Source: CAVVAE01 sp963746185 (GTDB lineage Bacteria > Actinomycetota > Actinomycetes > Propionibacteriales > Nocardioidaceae). From it: a DNA stretch of 64,000 bases. Both the position numbers and the translations under genes were made by a program. Below are positions 16,069 through 25,068 of this stretch, piece by piece. The stretch spans positions 1,736,001 through 1,800,000 of the forward strand of contig CAVVAE010000004.1 of NCBI GenBank assembly GCA_963746185.1. Reading direction: 5' to 3'. The notes beneath the pieces are model-generated. The model searched no databases. It had not been told where the DNA came from and saw only the letters and a list, made by a program, of their open reading frames with translations. Numbering within the stretch: the stretch's first letter is position 1; every line of letters starts with the position of its first letter.

Positions 16069-17166
16069 GTGAGCTCCTCGACGTACGTCTTCGACGGACA
16101 CAACGACCTGCCCTGGGCGATGCGGGCCGCGTACGGCTACGACCTTGATCGCGCGAACCTGCCTGGCGGAACACCCGACCTGCAGACCGATGTGCCCCGC
16201 TTGCGGGCCGGCGACGTCGGCGCGCAGTTCTGGTCGGTCTACGTGCCGTGCTCGCTGACGGGCGAGTCCGCGGTCACCGCGACGTTGGAGCAGATCGACT
16301 TTGTCCACAGCATGGTTGCCGGCCACCCCAACGACTTCGCGCTCGTCACCACGGCGGCGCAGGTCGAGGCGGCGGTGGCCGGCGGACGGATCGCGTCTCT
16401 GATGGGCATCGAAGGCGGCCACTCGATCGACTCGTCCCTCGGCACGCTGCGGATGATGCATCACCTCGGGGTGCGCTACATGACCCTGACGCACAACGAA
16501 AACGTCCCGTGGGCCGACTCCGCAACGGATAGTCCGGTCGCCGGTGGTCTCACGGAGTTTGGTCGCGACGTCGTACGCGAGATGAACCGGATCGGCATGT
16601 TCGTCGATGTGAGCCACGTGTCGGCCGACGTGATGCGTGACGCGCTGAAGGTCACCACTGCGCCGGTGATCTTCAGTCATAGCTGCGCCCAGGCAGTCTG
16701 CGACATCAATCGCAATGTGCCCGACGACGTGCTCGCGCAGCTGCCCGACAACGGTGGCGTTTGCATGGTCGCGTTCGTGCCCATGTTCGTCGTGCAAGCC
16801 GCTGCCGACTGGTACGCCGAGTGCCTGCAGATCACTGAAGACCGAGGCGGCGACCGACGCCGGTTCACCGACATCGGGCCGGTTCTCGAGGAGCGTCTTC
16901 GTACCGACCCGCCGCCGCCTTGCACCGCCGACGACGTCGCCGACCACATCGACCACATCCGGCAGGTCGCCGGACTCGATCATGTCGGGCTCGGTGGCGA
17001 CTACGACGGCTCTGAGTTCTTCCCCGAGGGCATGGCGGATGTCTCGGGCTACCCGCGAGTCTTCGAGGCGCTGCGGGGTCGGGGCTGGTCTGAGGCTGAG
17101 CTCGCGTTGCTCGGGCACGGGAACGTGCTGCGCGCGATGCGTCAGATGGAGGACGCACGCGAATGA
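16069..17166 (+). CDS. Membrane dipeptidase-family (M19) dipeptidase
   Basis: Zinc dipeptidase of 365 residues. The first metal motif DGHNDLPW lies at residues 9-16. Later motifs are GIEGGHSIDSSLGTLR (bridging Glu), IFSHSCAQAV (metal His) and HVGLGGDYDG near the C terminus, all in M19 order. No signal peptide is visible, so it probably works in the cytoplasm on dipeptides or related amides. GTG 16069 is the likely start: a longer frame to 16018 has unrelated composition, and CATGAT six bases before the GTG can act as -10. Its stop overlaps the next gene as ATGA, linking it to the molybdenum hydroxylase block. Confidence 0.85.
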   Translation: MSSSTYVFDGHNDLPWAMRAAYGYDLDRANLPGGTPDLQTDVPRLRAGDVGAQFWSVYVPCSLTGESAVTATLEQIDFVHSMVAGHPNDFALVTTAAQVEAAVAGGRIASLMGIEGGHSIDSSLGTLRMMHHLGVRYMTLTHNENVPWADSATDSPVAGGLTEFGRDVVREMNRIGMFVDVSHVSADVMRDALKVTTAPVIFSHSCAQAVCDINRNVPDDVLAQLPDNGGVCMVAFVPMFVVQAAADWYAECLQITEDRGGDRRRFTDIGPVLEERLRTDPPPPCTADDVADHIDHIRQVAGLDHVGLGGDYDGSEFFPEGMADVSGYPRVFEALRGRGWSEAELALLGHGNVLRAMRQMEDARE

Positions 17167-17810
17167 GTCTTCCCAGCCAACCGAGCGAACCTGTTGAGTC
17201 GAACGAGCCGAATGGGTCGAACGGTTCGGCGGGTTCGGTCGTCGGCATCCTGCTTGCGGCTGGCGCCGGCACCCGGCTCGGTCGACCGAAGGCTCTCGTC
17301 ACCGAGGAGTCGGGGCGCAGCTGGCTGGTGCGGTCGGTTGACGCCCTTCTTGAAGGCGGGGTCGAGATCGTGTACGTGGTGTTGGGCGCTGAGGTCGAAG
17401 CCACCAGGCACGAGGTTCCGGACTGCTGCGTCATCGTCGAAGCGGCCGACTGGGCCGAGGGGATGGGGGCGTCGTTGCGGGCCGGTCTGCTCGCGGTCTC
17501 GCTGATGCCCGACGTGGTGCAGGCTGCGCTCGTCATGTTGGTCGACACTCCCGGGGTTGGCCCGGAAGTGGTGTCCCGCCTGATGGCGAAGGCGGCTCCG
17601 GATGCGCTGGCCCGAGCGTCGTACGACGGGATCCCTGGCCATCCGGTCTTGCTCGGCCGCCAGCACTGGGAACCGGTGTGCGACTCGGCGTACGGCGATC
17701 AGGGGGCGCGTGTCTACCTGAGCGGGCGAGACGTCGAGATGGTCGAGTGCTCAGACATCGGATGGGGCGACGACATCGACACCGAAGCAGACCTTCGCCA
17801 CCGCAACTGA
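17163..17810 (+). CDS. MobA/MocA-like nucleotidyltransferase (molybdenum cofactor cytidylyltransferase type)
   Basis: Nucleotidyltransferase of 215 residues with LLAAGAGTRLGRPKALV (about residues 30-46), the NTP-binding signature of MocA/MobA. MocA makes the molybdopterin cytosine dinucleotide used by CO-dehydrogenase and xanthine-dehydrogenase-type enzymes; the genes downstream encode such an enzyme and its maturation factors, which supports that role. The first 25 residues are a low-complexity Ser/Glu/Pro/Asn/Gly stretch with near-repeats of TCGAACGG in the DNA. The start overlaps the dipeptidase stop by 4 bases. Confidence 0.75.
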   Translation: MSLPSQPSEPVESNEPNGSNGSAGSVVGILLAAGAGTRLGRPKALVTEESGRSWLVRSVDALLEGGVEIVYVVLGAEVEATRHEVPDCCVIVEAADWAEGMGASLRAGLLAVSLMPDVVQAALVMLVDTPGVGPEVVSRLMAKAAPDALARASYDGIPGHPVLLGRQHWEPVCDSAYGDQGARVYLSGRDVEMVECSDIGWGDDIDTEADLRHRN

Positions 17811-17864
17811 CCGCTCGCGGTTGCCGATGGACACGACGAAACGGGCACGCCATGTCGCCCCGCC

Positions 17865-17870
17865 TATCCT
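17865..17870 (+). promoter_or_regulatory. -10 element for the MoxR ATPase gene (leaderless)
   Basis: TATCCT lies 6 bases before the ATG at 17877. It would give the maturation genes a promoter of their own inside the block. Confidence 0.45.
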
Positions 17871-17876
17871 GGCTGT

Positions 17877-18761
17877 ATGCATCACGTGACTTCGGCGGCC
17901 GATCTTGCGGACCGCTTGTCCGCCACGGGCTACCTGACCGATGACGGGCTCGCCACCATCGGTTACCTCGCGCTGACGATGCATCGCCCACTTTTGCTCG
18001 AGGGCGAGCCCGGAACGGGCAAGACTGCGTTGGCCGAGGCGCTGGCCGAAGCCCTCGAACTCGAGCTGATCAGGCTGCAGTGTCACGAGGGCATCGACGC
18101 GTCCCAGGCCTTGTACGACTGGGACTTCGCGCGCCAGATCTTGCACCTGCGCACCGTCGAGGCCACGAAGGGCGATCAGGCGATCGACCAGACCGAAGTC
18201 GAGAAGTCACTGTTCGACGAACGCTTCCTGGTGGCCCGTCCGATCCTGCGCGCGTTGCAGGAGAGCCCGGCCGTGCTCCTGATCGACGAGATCGACCGGG
18301 CCGACGACGAGTTCGAGGCCTTCCTGCTCGAGGTGCTCTCGACCAACCAGGTGACGATTCCGGAGTACGGCACCGTCACGGCTCCGACTCCGCCGATCGT
18401 GGTGCTGACGTCCAACCGCACGCGTGAGGTCCACGACGCGCTCAAGCGACGCTGCCTTTACCACTGGGTCGACCACCCGGGCCTCGAACGCGAGATCGCG
18501 ATCGTACGACGCCGGCTCCCCGACGTACCCCTCCTCCTCGCCGAACAGGTGGCTCGCGCCACCACCAGGCTCCGCGCCCGCGATGACCTCGTCAAACCGC
18601 CTGGCGTCGCCGAGACACTCGACTGGGCACAGGCTCTCTACACCCTCGGCTGCTCCGAGCTCGACCTGGAGACGGCAGCACGCACGCTGGGTGCCGTCGT
18701 GAAGTACCGCGAGGACTCCGAGCGGGTCCGCGCCTCCCTCGACAAGATCTTGATGACATGA
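17877..18761 (+). CDS. coxD: MoxR-type AAA+ ATPase (CoxD-like maturation factor)
   Basis: AAA+ ATPase of 294 residues. Walker A is GEPGTGKT (43-50) and Walker B is VLLIDEIDRADDE near residue 137, followed by sensor 1 in VVLTSNRTREV. In CO-dehydrogenase clusters CoxD works with the VWA protein CoxE to help build the Mo/Cu active site; the same pair is found here next to form II structural genes. Its stop overlaps the VWA gene as ATGA (18758-18761). The gene symbol rests on context and family. Confidence 0.85.
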   Translation: MHHVTSAADLADRLSATGYLTDDGLATIGYLALTMHRPLLLEGEPGTGKTALAEALAEALELELIRLQCHEGIDASQALYDWDFARQILHLRTVEATKGDQAIDQTEVEKSLFDERFLVARPILRALQESPAVLLIDEIDRADDEFEAFLLEVLSTNQVTIPEYGTVTAPTPPIVVLTSNRTREVHDALKRRCLYHWVDHPGLEREIAIVRRRLPDVPLLLAEQVARATTRLRARDDLVKPPGVAETLDWAQALYTLGCSELDLETAARTLGAVVKYREDSERVRASLDKILMT

Positions 18762-19915
18762 CGCATCCCGTCGCGCCCAATGCCCGAGGCGGAGAGGACC
18801 CCGCCAAGCAAGTTGTCGAGCACCCCGCCGACGAGCTGCTGGCGGCCTTCGCGGCTGCCCTCCGCGGCGCAGGCGTCCCGGTGACGATGGACCGCACCCA
18901 GGCGTTCCTTTCCGCCTGCGCCCTGATCGGCGCCGATGCCCAGGCCGGCGTCTACTGGGCGGGGCGGTCGACGCTGTGCGGCAGCCTCGATGACCTCGAT
19001 CGCTACGACCAGGTGTTTCTCGCGTGGTTCGGTGGACAGGGGCTGACGCCCGGAAAACCTCGCGAGGCGTCCCGCCGGGTGGCACAAGCAGACCTCGGCG
19101 ACGATGGCGACGCCGGCGGAGAAGCCCTCGAAGAGACGGTGTTGCGGGCGGCCGCGAGCAGTACCGAAGTGCTGCGTCACCGCGATGTGGGCGACATGAG
19201 CGCAGGCGAGCGGGCCGAGCTGACGAGGCTCTTCTCCGGCCTCCGGGTGCGCCCGCCACTCCGCAGCTCCGCTCGCCGCCGTCCCAGTCGACGTGGCGAG
19301 GTCGACGCTCGACGCACACTGCGAGAGGAGCTGCGCCATGGCGGCGAACCCGCGCGTCTCCGGCATCGGGCCCGCAGCGTTCGCTCTCGCCGGCTCGTCG
19401 TACTCGTCGACGTCTCGGGATCGATGGGCCCGTACGCCGACAGCCTGCTGCGTTGGGCACACGTCGTCACGAGCGCCAACCGCACCCGCACCGAGGTATT
19501 CACGGTCGGCACCCGGCTCACCCGCATCACCCGCGCGATGCGATTGCGCGACCCTGAGCACGCTCTCGAGGCGGCGGGCCAGACCGTGCCCGACTGGTCA
19601 GGGGGCACCCGGCTCGGCGAGGCGATGCAGGCGTTCCTCGACCGGTGGGGGCAGCGAGGTGTCGCCCGTGGAGCCGTCGTCGTGATCCTCAGCGACGGGT
19701 GGGAACGCGGCGACAGCATGCACTTGGGAGAACAGATGCGGCGACTGCACCGGCTGGCGCACAAGGTGGTCTGGGTCAATCCGCACCAGGGCAAGCCTGG
19801 CTACGCGCCCGTGCAGGGCGGCATCGTCGCGGCACTCCCGTTCATCGACTCGTTCCTGGCTGGGCACAGCATGGCGACGTTCGAGGAAGCCCTGGCGGTG
19901 ATCGGCGATGCGTGA
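18758..19915 (+). CDS. coxE: VWA-domain protein (CoxE-like)
   Basis: Cytosolic protein of 385 residues. The C-terminal half is a von Willebrand A domain with the metal-ion-dependent adhesion motif VLVDVSGSMG near residue 215. The N-terminal half is the CoxE-type helical region, and the middle is very rich in Arg. MoxR-VWA pairs act as chaperone modules for metalloenzyme assembly; this one sits between coxD and an XdhC gene. It overlaps both neighbours (4 and 8 bases). Confidence 0.85.
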   Translation: MTHPVAPNARGGEDPAKQVVEHPADELLAAFAAALRGAGVPVTMDRTQAFLSACALIGADAQAGVYWAGRSTLCGSLDDLDRYDQVFLAWFGGQGLTPGKPREASRRVAQADLGDDGDAGGEALEETVLRAAASSTEVLRHRDVGDMSAGERAELTRLFSGLRVRPPLRSSARRRPSRRGEVDARRTLREELRHGGEPARLRHRARSVRSRRLVVLVDVSGSMGPYADSLLRWAHVVTSANRTRTEVFTVGTRLTRITRAMRLRDPEHALEAAGQTVPDWSGGTRLGEAMQAFLDRWGQRGVARGAVVVILSDGWERGDSMHLGEQMRRLHRLAHKVVWVNPHQGKPGYAPVQGGIVAALPFIDSFLAGHSMATFEEALAVIGDA

Positions 19916-21044
19916 CGTCCTCGAACAGCTGCTCCCGTGGTGGCGAGCCGGGAAGTCCGTGGGCGTCGGAACGGTGGTGGCGACGTTCCAGTCCGCTCCA
20001 CGTCTGCCCGGGGCTGCCATGCTCGTGGGGCCTGAGGGCGAAGCGGTCGGGTCTGTGTCAGGCGGCTGCGTGGAGGGTGCCGTCTACGAACTGTCCCAGC
20101 AGGTGCTTGGTGACGGCGTTCCGGTGCTCGAGCGGTACGGCGTCAGCGACGAGGATGCCTTCGCGGTCGGGCTGACCTGCGGCGGGATCCTCGATGTGTT
20201 CGTCGAGGTGGTCGACCAGACGACGTTCCCCGAGCTTGGTGGCGTGGCTGACGACATCGAGGCCGGTAGGCCGGTTGCGGTGGCGACGATCGTGTCCCAC
20301 GTCGACTCCGACAGAATCGGCCGGCGGCTCATCATTCGCCCAGAGGTTCACCCCACGCCGATCCAGGGTTCGCTCGGCTCCACTCGTGCGGACGACGCAG
20401 TGGCTGATGACGCGAGAGGACTGCTCGCTGCTGGGCGCAATGAGACCCTCCATTACGGACCCGACGGACAGCGACGCGGCGACGACATGGCGGTTTTCGT
20501 GTCGTCGTACGCACCGAAGCCGCGGATGCTGGTGTTCGGTGCGATCGACTTCGCCGCGGCGGTGGCCCGCGTCGGCTCTTTCCTCGGCTACCACGTGACG
20601 GTCTGCGACGCCCGGCCGGTGTTTGCGACGGCGACGCGGTTCCCCGAGGCCGACGATGTCGTGGTGAAGTGGCCGCACAAGTACCTCGCCGAGGAGGTCG
20701 AGGCCGGGCGGATCGACGGTCGGAGCGTGCTGTGTGTGCTCACCCATGACCCGAAGTTCGACGTCCCCGTCCTGGAGGTGGCGCTACGACTGCCCGAGGT
20801 CGCCTACATCGGCGCGATGGGCTCACGTCGTACGCACGACGACCGCAACAAGCGGCTGATGGAGGCTGGTCTCACGGAGACCGAGATCGGCCGACTCTCC
20901 AGCCCCATCGGGCTTGACCTGGGCGCGCGGACTCCCGAGGAGACGGCGATCAGCATCGCTGCCGAGATCATCGCGCTTCAGTGGGGTGGCAAGGGCGAGC
21001 GGCTGGCGGGCGTCGAAGGCCCGATCCACCACCCAGGCACCTAG
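19908..21044 (+). CDS. XdhC/CoxF family molybdenum cofactor insertion protein
   Basis: Protein of 378 residues with two parts: an N-terminal XdhC/CoxI domain (SVSGGCVEGAVYE near residue 48) and a C-terminal Rossmann domain with YIGAMGSRRTHDDR near residue 305. XdhC-type proteins bind the molybdenum cofactor, support its sulfuration and deliver it to the apo-hydroxylase. Here it follows coxE with an 8-base overlap and precedes the structural genes by 172 bases, so it closes the maturation set. Confidence 0.88.
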   Translation: MRDVLEQLLPWWRAGKSVGVGTVVATFQSAPRLPGAAMLVGPEGEAVGSVSGGCVEGAVYELSQQVLGDGVPVLERYGVSDEDAFAVGLTCGGILDVFVEVVDQTTFPELGGVADDIEAGRPVAVATIVSHVDSDRIGRRLIIRPEVHPTPIQGSLGSTRADDAVADDARGLLAAGRNETLHYGPDGQRRGDDMAVFVSSYAPKPRMLVFGAIDFAAAVARVGSFLGYHVTVCDARPVFATATRFPEADDVVVKWPHKYLAEEVEAGRIDGRSVLCVLTHDPKFDVPVLEVALRLPEVAYIGAMGSRRTHDDRNKRLMEAGLTETEIGRLSSPIGLDLGARTPEETAISIAAEIIALQWGGKGERLAGVEGPIHHPGT

Positions 21045-21137
21045 CGGACTTCCCGTCCCGCAGCGTCAATCTTGCGGGATTTTGGCAGCGCTGGCCACAC
21101 CAAGCCCGCACGTTCGGCCCCTGGCGTTCGACGGGCA

Positions 21138-21157
21138 GTGCAACGGTGGTGCAACGG
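21138..21157 (+). promoter_or_regulatory. Direct repeat upstream of coxS
   Basis: GTGCAACGG at 21138-21146 and again at 21149-21157, an 11-base period (one helical turn). A TAGCGT hexamer at 21167-21172 could be the -10 of the structural genes, and GAGAGG near 21200 precedes the ATG at 21217. The arrangement suits an activator or repressor next to the promoter. Confidence 0.4.
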
Positions 21158-21216
21158 CTTCTCACCTAGCGTTCGAGTCACCACGACCGACCCCTCGGTG
21201 AGAGGCGCTGAGATCC

Positions 21217-21684
21217 ATGGCCCGAATCAATATCACGGTCGACGGGGTTGCGTACTCCGACGACGTCGAACCACGCACCCTGCTCGTGCACTACCTCCGT
21301 GAGACGGTCGGGAAGACGGGAACCGTTGTCGGCTGCGACACCAGCAACTGTGGCGCCTGCACCGTGCACCTCGATGGTCGCAGCGTGAAGTCGTGCACGA
21401 TGCTAGCCGTCCAGGCCGACGGACACGAGGTCACCACGATCGAGAGCCTCGCGACCAACGGCACCCTGCATCCGATGCAACAGGCCTTCCACGAGAACCA
21501 CGCCCTCCAGTGCGGCTTCTGTACGCCGGGGATGATCATGCAGAGCATCGACCTTCTCAACGAGAACCCGTCGCCTACGGAGGACGAGGTCCGTGACGGA
21601 CTTGAGGGCAATCTGTGCCGCTGCACGGGCTACCAAAACATCGTCAAGGCCGTGCTCAGCGCGTCGAAGGGTGGGCAGTCGTGA
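21217..21684 (+). CDS. coxS: Molybdenum hydroxylase small subunit, two [2Fe-2S] clusters (CoxS-like)
   Basis: Iron-sulfur subunit of 155 residues. The plant-ferredoxin-type cluster is held by Cys40, Cys45, Cys48 and Cys60 (GCDTSNCGAC and KSC). The second, all-helical cluster uses Cys99, Cys102, Cys134 and Cys136 (QCGFCTPGM and CRCTGYQN). All eight ligands are present. It passes electrons from the Mo site of the large subunit to FAD in the medium subunit. The stop overlaps the large-subunit start as GTGA. Confidence 0.93.
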   Translation: MARINITVDGVAYSDDVEPRTLLVHYLRETVGKTGTVVGCDTSNCGACTVHLDGRSVKSCTMLAVQADGHEVTTIESLATNGTLHPMQQAFHENHALQCGFCTPGMIMQSIDLLNENPSPTEDEVRDGLEGNLCRCTGYQNIVKAVLSASKGGQS

Positions 21685-24164
21685 CGATCACCGAAGACCG
21701 CCCAACCACCGAGGTCGGCGCGGCCCGAAACCGCAAGGAAGACGCCCGGCTGATCACGGGCCGCACGCGTTGGACCGACAACATGACCCTTCCCGGCATG
21801 CTGCACTTGGCGATGGTGCGCAGCCCGGTCGCACACGCCAAGATCACGTCGATCACCACGGACGCCGCTAAGGCCTCGCCCGGCGTGATCGCCGTGATCA
21901 CGGGCGCCGATATCGCCGACGAACAGGGCAGCCTGCCGTGCGCCTGGCCGATCACCGAAGACCAGAAGGCGCCACCGCATCCGCCCATCGCGGTCGACAC
22001 GGTGAACTTCTCCGGCGAGATTGTCGCCTGCATCGTCGCGAGGACATCGGCCGCAGCCCGCGACGCGGTCGAGCTCGTCGACGTCGACTACGACGACCTG
22101 CCGGTGGTGCTCGACATGGCTGCCGCCGCCGAAGGTGGGACCCTCACACACCCCGACCTCGGCACCAACGTGTCGGCGACCTGGGTGTTCGACTCCGCTG
22201 AGGCTGGCTCGGGTCAAGACGTCGATGAGGCGATCAGCTCGAGCGACATCGTGATCGAGCGGACCTACCGGCAGCAGAGACTCATCCCCTGCTCGATCGA
22301 GCCGCGTTCGATCGTGGTCGATCCCACCGGGGAGCAGACGACGATGTGGACGTCCACCCAAATCCCGCACATCTTGCGGCTGATGCTGGCGCTGACGTGC
22401 GGCATCTCCGAGTCGAAGCTGCGGGTGGTCGCACCCGACGTCGGTGGCGGTTTCGGCGGCAAGCTGCAGGTCACCCCAGAAGAAGTGATCACGCTGGTGG
22501 TCGCACGCCGAATGGGCAAGCCATGCAAGCACACCGAGACGCGCAGCGAGGCGATCCAGGTTGCTCACCACGGGCGCGACCAGATCCAGAAGCTGACTTT
22601 GACGGCGACGAAGGACGGCAAAGTCACCGGTCTCAAGGTCGACCTGCTCGTCGACATGGGCGCCTACCTCGGACTCGTGTCGTCGGGCGTGCCGATCCTC
22701 GGCGCCTTCATGTACAACGCCATCTACAAGTTCCCGGCGTACAGGTTCACTTGCCGCAACATCTTCACCAACAAGAACTGGACCGACGCCTACCGCGGCG
22801 CGGGCCGTCCCGAGGCGACGTACGCGATCGAGCGGCTGATGGACGAGCTCGCCGCAGAGGTCGGCGTCGATCCGATGGAGATCCGCAAGCTGAACTGGAT
22901 CAAGCACGAGGAATTCCCGTTCTCCACTGTGGCCGGGCTCGAGTACGACTCAGGCAACTACGAGGCCGCCACTGCAAAAGCCGAGGAAATGTTCGGGTAC
23001 GACGCTTTGCGCGCCGAGCAGAAGCAGCGCCGCGACAGCGGTGACCCGGTCCAGCTCGGCATCGGCATCTCGACGTACACCGAGATGTGCGGGCTTGCAC
23101 CCTCGCGGATCCTCGGAGCGCTGTCCTACGGCGCAGGTGGCTGGGAGCACGCATCCGTGCGGATGCTGCCGAGTGGCAAAGTCGAGGTCGTCACCGGGAC
23201 GAGTCCGCACGGCCAGGGGCATGAGACGGCGTGGAGCCAGATCGCTGCCGATCGACTCGGTGTTCCGTTCGACGATGTCGAGGTGCTGCACGGGGACACC
23301 CAGATCGCGGCGCGCGGCCTGGACTCCTACGGTTCGCGCTCGCTTGCGGTGGGTGGCATGGCCGTCGTGGCCGCCGCTGACAAGGTGATCGAGAAGGCGC
23401 GGCCGATCGCGGCGCACCTGCTGGAGGCCAACGCCGACGACCTGGAGTTCGCCGGAGGCAAGTTCACGGTCAAGGGCACCGACTCCAGCATGGGCATTGG
23501 GGAGATCGCGCTCGCGGTATTCGCGGCGCACAACATGCCCGACGGGGTCGAGCCGTCATTGGACGCCGATGCGACCATCGACCCGGTCAACTTCTCGTTC
23601 CCTCACGGCACGCACTTGTGTGCCGTTGAAGTCGACACCGAAACGGGCGGCACGAAGATCCGCAACTACACCTGCGTGGACGACGTCGGTGCCGTCATCA
23701 ACCCACTGATCGTCGAGGGCCAGGTACACGGCGGTCTCGTCCAGGGCATCGCCCAGGCTCTCTTCGAAGAGGCGGTGTACGACGACGCAGGCACCCTCGT
23801 CACTGGCTCGTTCGTCGACTACCTGGTGCCGAGCGCGGCCGACCTGCCGTCGTTCACGACCGGCCGGACCGAGACGGCCTCGACCACCAACGAGCTCGGC
23901 GTGAAAGGCGTCGGAGAGGCGGGGACGATCGCGTCCACGCCGGCTGTCGTCAACGCCATTGTCGACGCCGTACGTCATTTCGGGATCAACGACATTGAGA
24001 TGCCGCTGACTCCACATCGGGTGTGGTCCGCCCTGCAGCATGCGTCATCGGGTGCACCCACACCGGCCACCAACCCCACCGTCGACGACAACGCGCTCCC
24101 GTCCCACAACGCCGCCACCGCCGACGGCACCGGAAACGCGGACAGCCAGGGAGGCCAGTCATGA
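21681..24164 (+). CDS. Molybdenum hydroxylase large subunit, form II CO-dehydrogenase-like (CoxL family)
   Basis: Catalytic subunit of 827 residues that binds molybdopterin cytosine dinucleotide. The diagnostic loop is AYRGAGR (370-376), the form II signature; form I CO dehydrogenases carry AYxCSFR with the copper-binding Cys, absent here. Other family segments include VGGGFGGKLQ (Mo-cofactor loop) and, near the end, GVKGVGEAGTI with the catalytic Glu. The GTG at 21681 overlaps the coxS stop; a longer upstream frame is the shadow of coxS. The C-terminal 40 residues are a Thr/Ala/Asn-rich extension. Form II enzymes have uncertain substrates, so I would not call it a proven CO dehydrogenase. 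Confidence 0.88.
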   Translation: MTITEDRPTTEVGAARNRKEDARLITGRTRWTDNMTLPGMLHLAMVRSPVAHAKITSITTDAAKASPGVIAVITGADIADEQGSLPCAWPITEDQKAPPHPPIAVDTVNFSGEIVACIVARTSAAARDAVELVDVDYDDLPVVLDMAAAAEGGTLTHPDLGTNVSATWVFDSAEAGSGQDVDEAISSSDIVIERTYRQQRLIPCSIEPRSIVVDPTGEQTTMWTSTQIPHILRLMLALTCGISESKLRVVAPDVGGGFGGKLQVTPEEVITLVVARRMGKPCKHTETRSEAIQVAHHGRDQIQKLTLTATKDGKVTGLKVDLLVDMGAYLGLVSSGVPILGAFMYNAIYKFPAYRFTCRNIFTNKNWTDAYRGAGRPEATYAIERLMDELAAEVGVDPMEIRKLNWIKHEEFPFSTVAGLEYDSGNYEAATAKAEEMFGYDALRAEQKQRRDSGDPVQLGIGISTYTEMCGLAPSRILGALSYGAGGWEHASVRMLPSGKVEVVTGTSPHGQGHETAWSQIAADRLGVPFDDVEVLHGDTQIAARGLDSYGSRSLAVGGMAVVAAADKVIEKARPIAAHLLEANADDLEFAGGKFTVKGTDSSMGIGEIALAVFAAHNMPDGVEPSLDADATIDPVNFSFPHGTHLCAVEVDTETGGTKIRNYTCVDDVGAVINPLIVEGQVHGGLVQGIAQALFEEAVYDDAGTLVTGSFVDYLVPSAADLPSFTTGRTETASTTNELGVKGVGEAGTIASTPAVVNAIVDAVRHFGINDIEMPLTPHRVWSALQHASSGAPTPATNPTVDDNALPSHNAATADGTGNADSQGGQS

Positions 24165-25015
24165 TCCCCTCCGCATTCGACTACACGGCGCCGGAGTCAC
24201 TCGCTGATGCCATCACGGCGCTCGGCAGTGACTCCGAGGAGATCAAGGTGCTTGCAGGTGGGCAGAGCCTGCTGCCCGTGCTCAGGCTTCGGATGGCCAC
24301 ACCGACGCTCATCGTCGACATCGGACGGATTCCTGAACTGACAGGCATCAGCGACGAGGGCGACGCCATTGTCATCGGTGCCATGACGACGCACGCTGAC
24401 GTCACCAGTAGCGATCTGGTGCGCGAGCACGCCGCAGTGCTGGCCAAGGCCACGAAAACCGTGGCTGACCCGCAAGTCCGCCACCGTGGGACTCTCGGTG
24501 GAGCCCTCGTCCATGCCGATCCAGCCGGCGACCTGCCGGCTCCGATCTTGGCGCTCGACGCCGAGCTGGTCATCGCTGGCGCCGGCGGCGAACGCACGGT
24601 GGCGGCAGCGGACTTCTTCGAGGACATCTTTACGACGGTGGTGGCCGAGGACGAGATCCTCACGAAGATCCGGATCCCCAAGCACACCGGCTGGGGCGGT
24701 CACTACGAGAAGTTCACCCGGGTCGCCCAGGCATGGTCGATCGTCGGCGTCGCCGCCGCTGTCAAAGCTGAAGGCGGCACGATCTCGGAGGCGAAGGTGG
24801 CTCTGACCAACATGGGGTCGACCGCGATGCGCGCTTCTGCGGTCGAGCAGGCGCTGGTGGGGCAACCGGCTACGGCGGCTGCGATCAAGGCCGCCGCCGC
24901 TCAGGCGGCGGACGGCACCAACCCCCCGTCTGACACGAACGGAGATTCGGACTACCGTCGTCATCTAGCCGCCGTTCTGACCGGAAGGGCCGTCTTGGCT
25001 GCCGCAGGTAGCTGA
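24161..25015 (+). CDS. coxM: Molybdenum hydroxylase medium subunit, FAD-binding (CoxM-like)
   Basis: Flavoprotein subunit of 284 residues. The two FAD-binding motifs of the family are visible: AGGQSLLPVLRLR near residue 28 and RHRGTLGGALVHADPAGDLP near residue 107. It takes electrons from the small subunit and hands them to the respiratory chain or another acceptor. The ATG at 24161 overlaps the large-subunit stop as ATGA; the frame extends further upstream only as a shadow. Gene order S-L-M is unusual next to the M-S-L order I know from form I operons. Confidence 0.9.
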   Translation: MIPSAFDYTAPESLADAITALGSDSEEIKVLAGGQSLLPVLRLRMATPTLIVDIGRIPELTGISDEGDAIVIGAMTTHADVTSSDLVREHAAVLAKATKTVADPQVRHRGTLGGALVHADPAGDLPAPILALDAELVIAGAGGERTVAAADFFEDIFTTVVAEDEILTKIRIPKHTGWGGHYEKFTRVAQAWSIVGVAAAVKAEGGTISEAKVALTNMGSTAMRASAVEQALVGQPATAAAIKAAAAQAADGTNPPSDTNGDSDYRRHLAAVLTGRAVLAAAGS

Positions 25016-25068
25016 CCCGCAGGCGACTCGGGGCCGGACCGACTGCACAGACGAAGGAGCCACCAGTC

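Noticed and set aside
15973..17118. Long minus-strand frame opposite the M19 dipeptidase
   Set aside because: It is a shadow: its product is His/Arg/Val-rich with no motif, while the plus strand carries every M19 metal motif in order.
21681..24164. Calling the large subunit a genuine (form I) CO dehydrogenase
   Set aside because: The active-site loop is AYRGAGR and the copper-ligand Cys of form I is missing.
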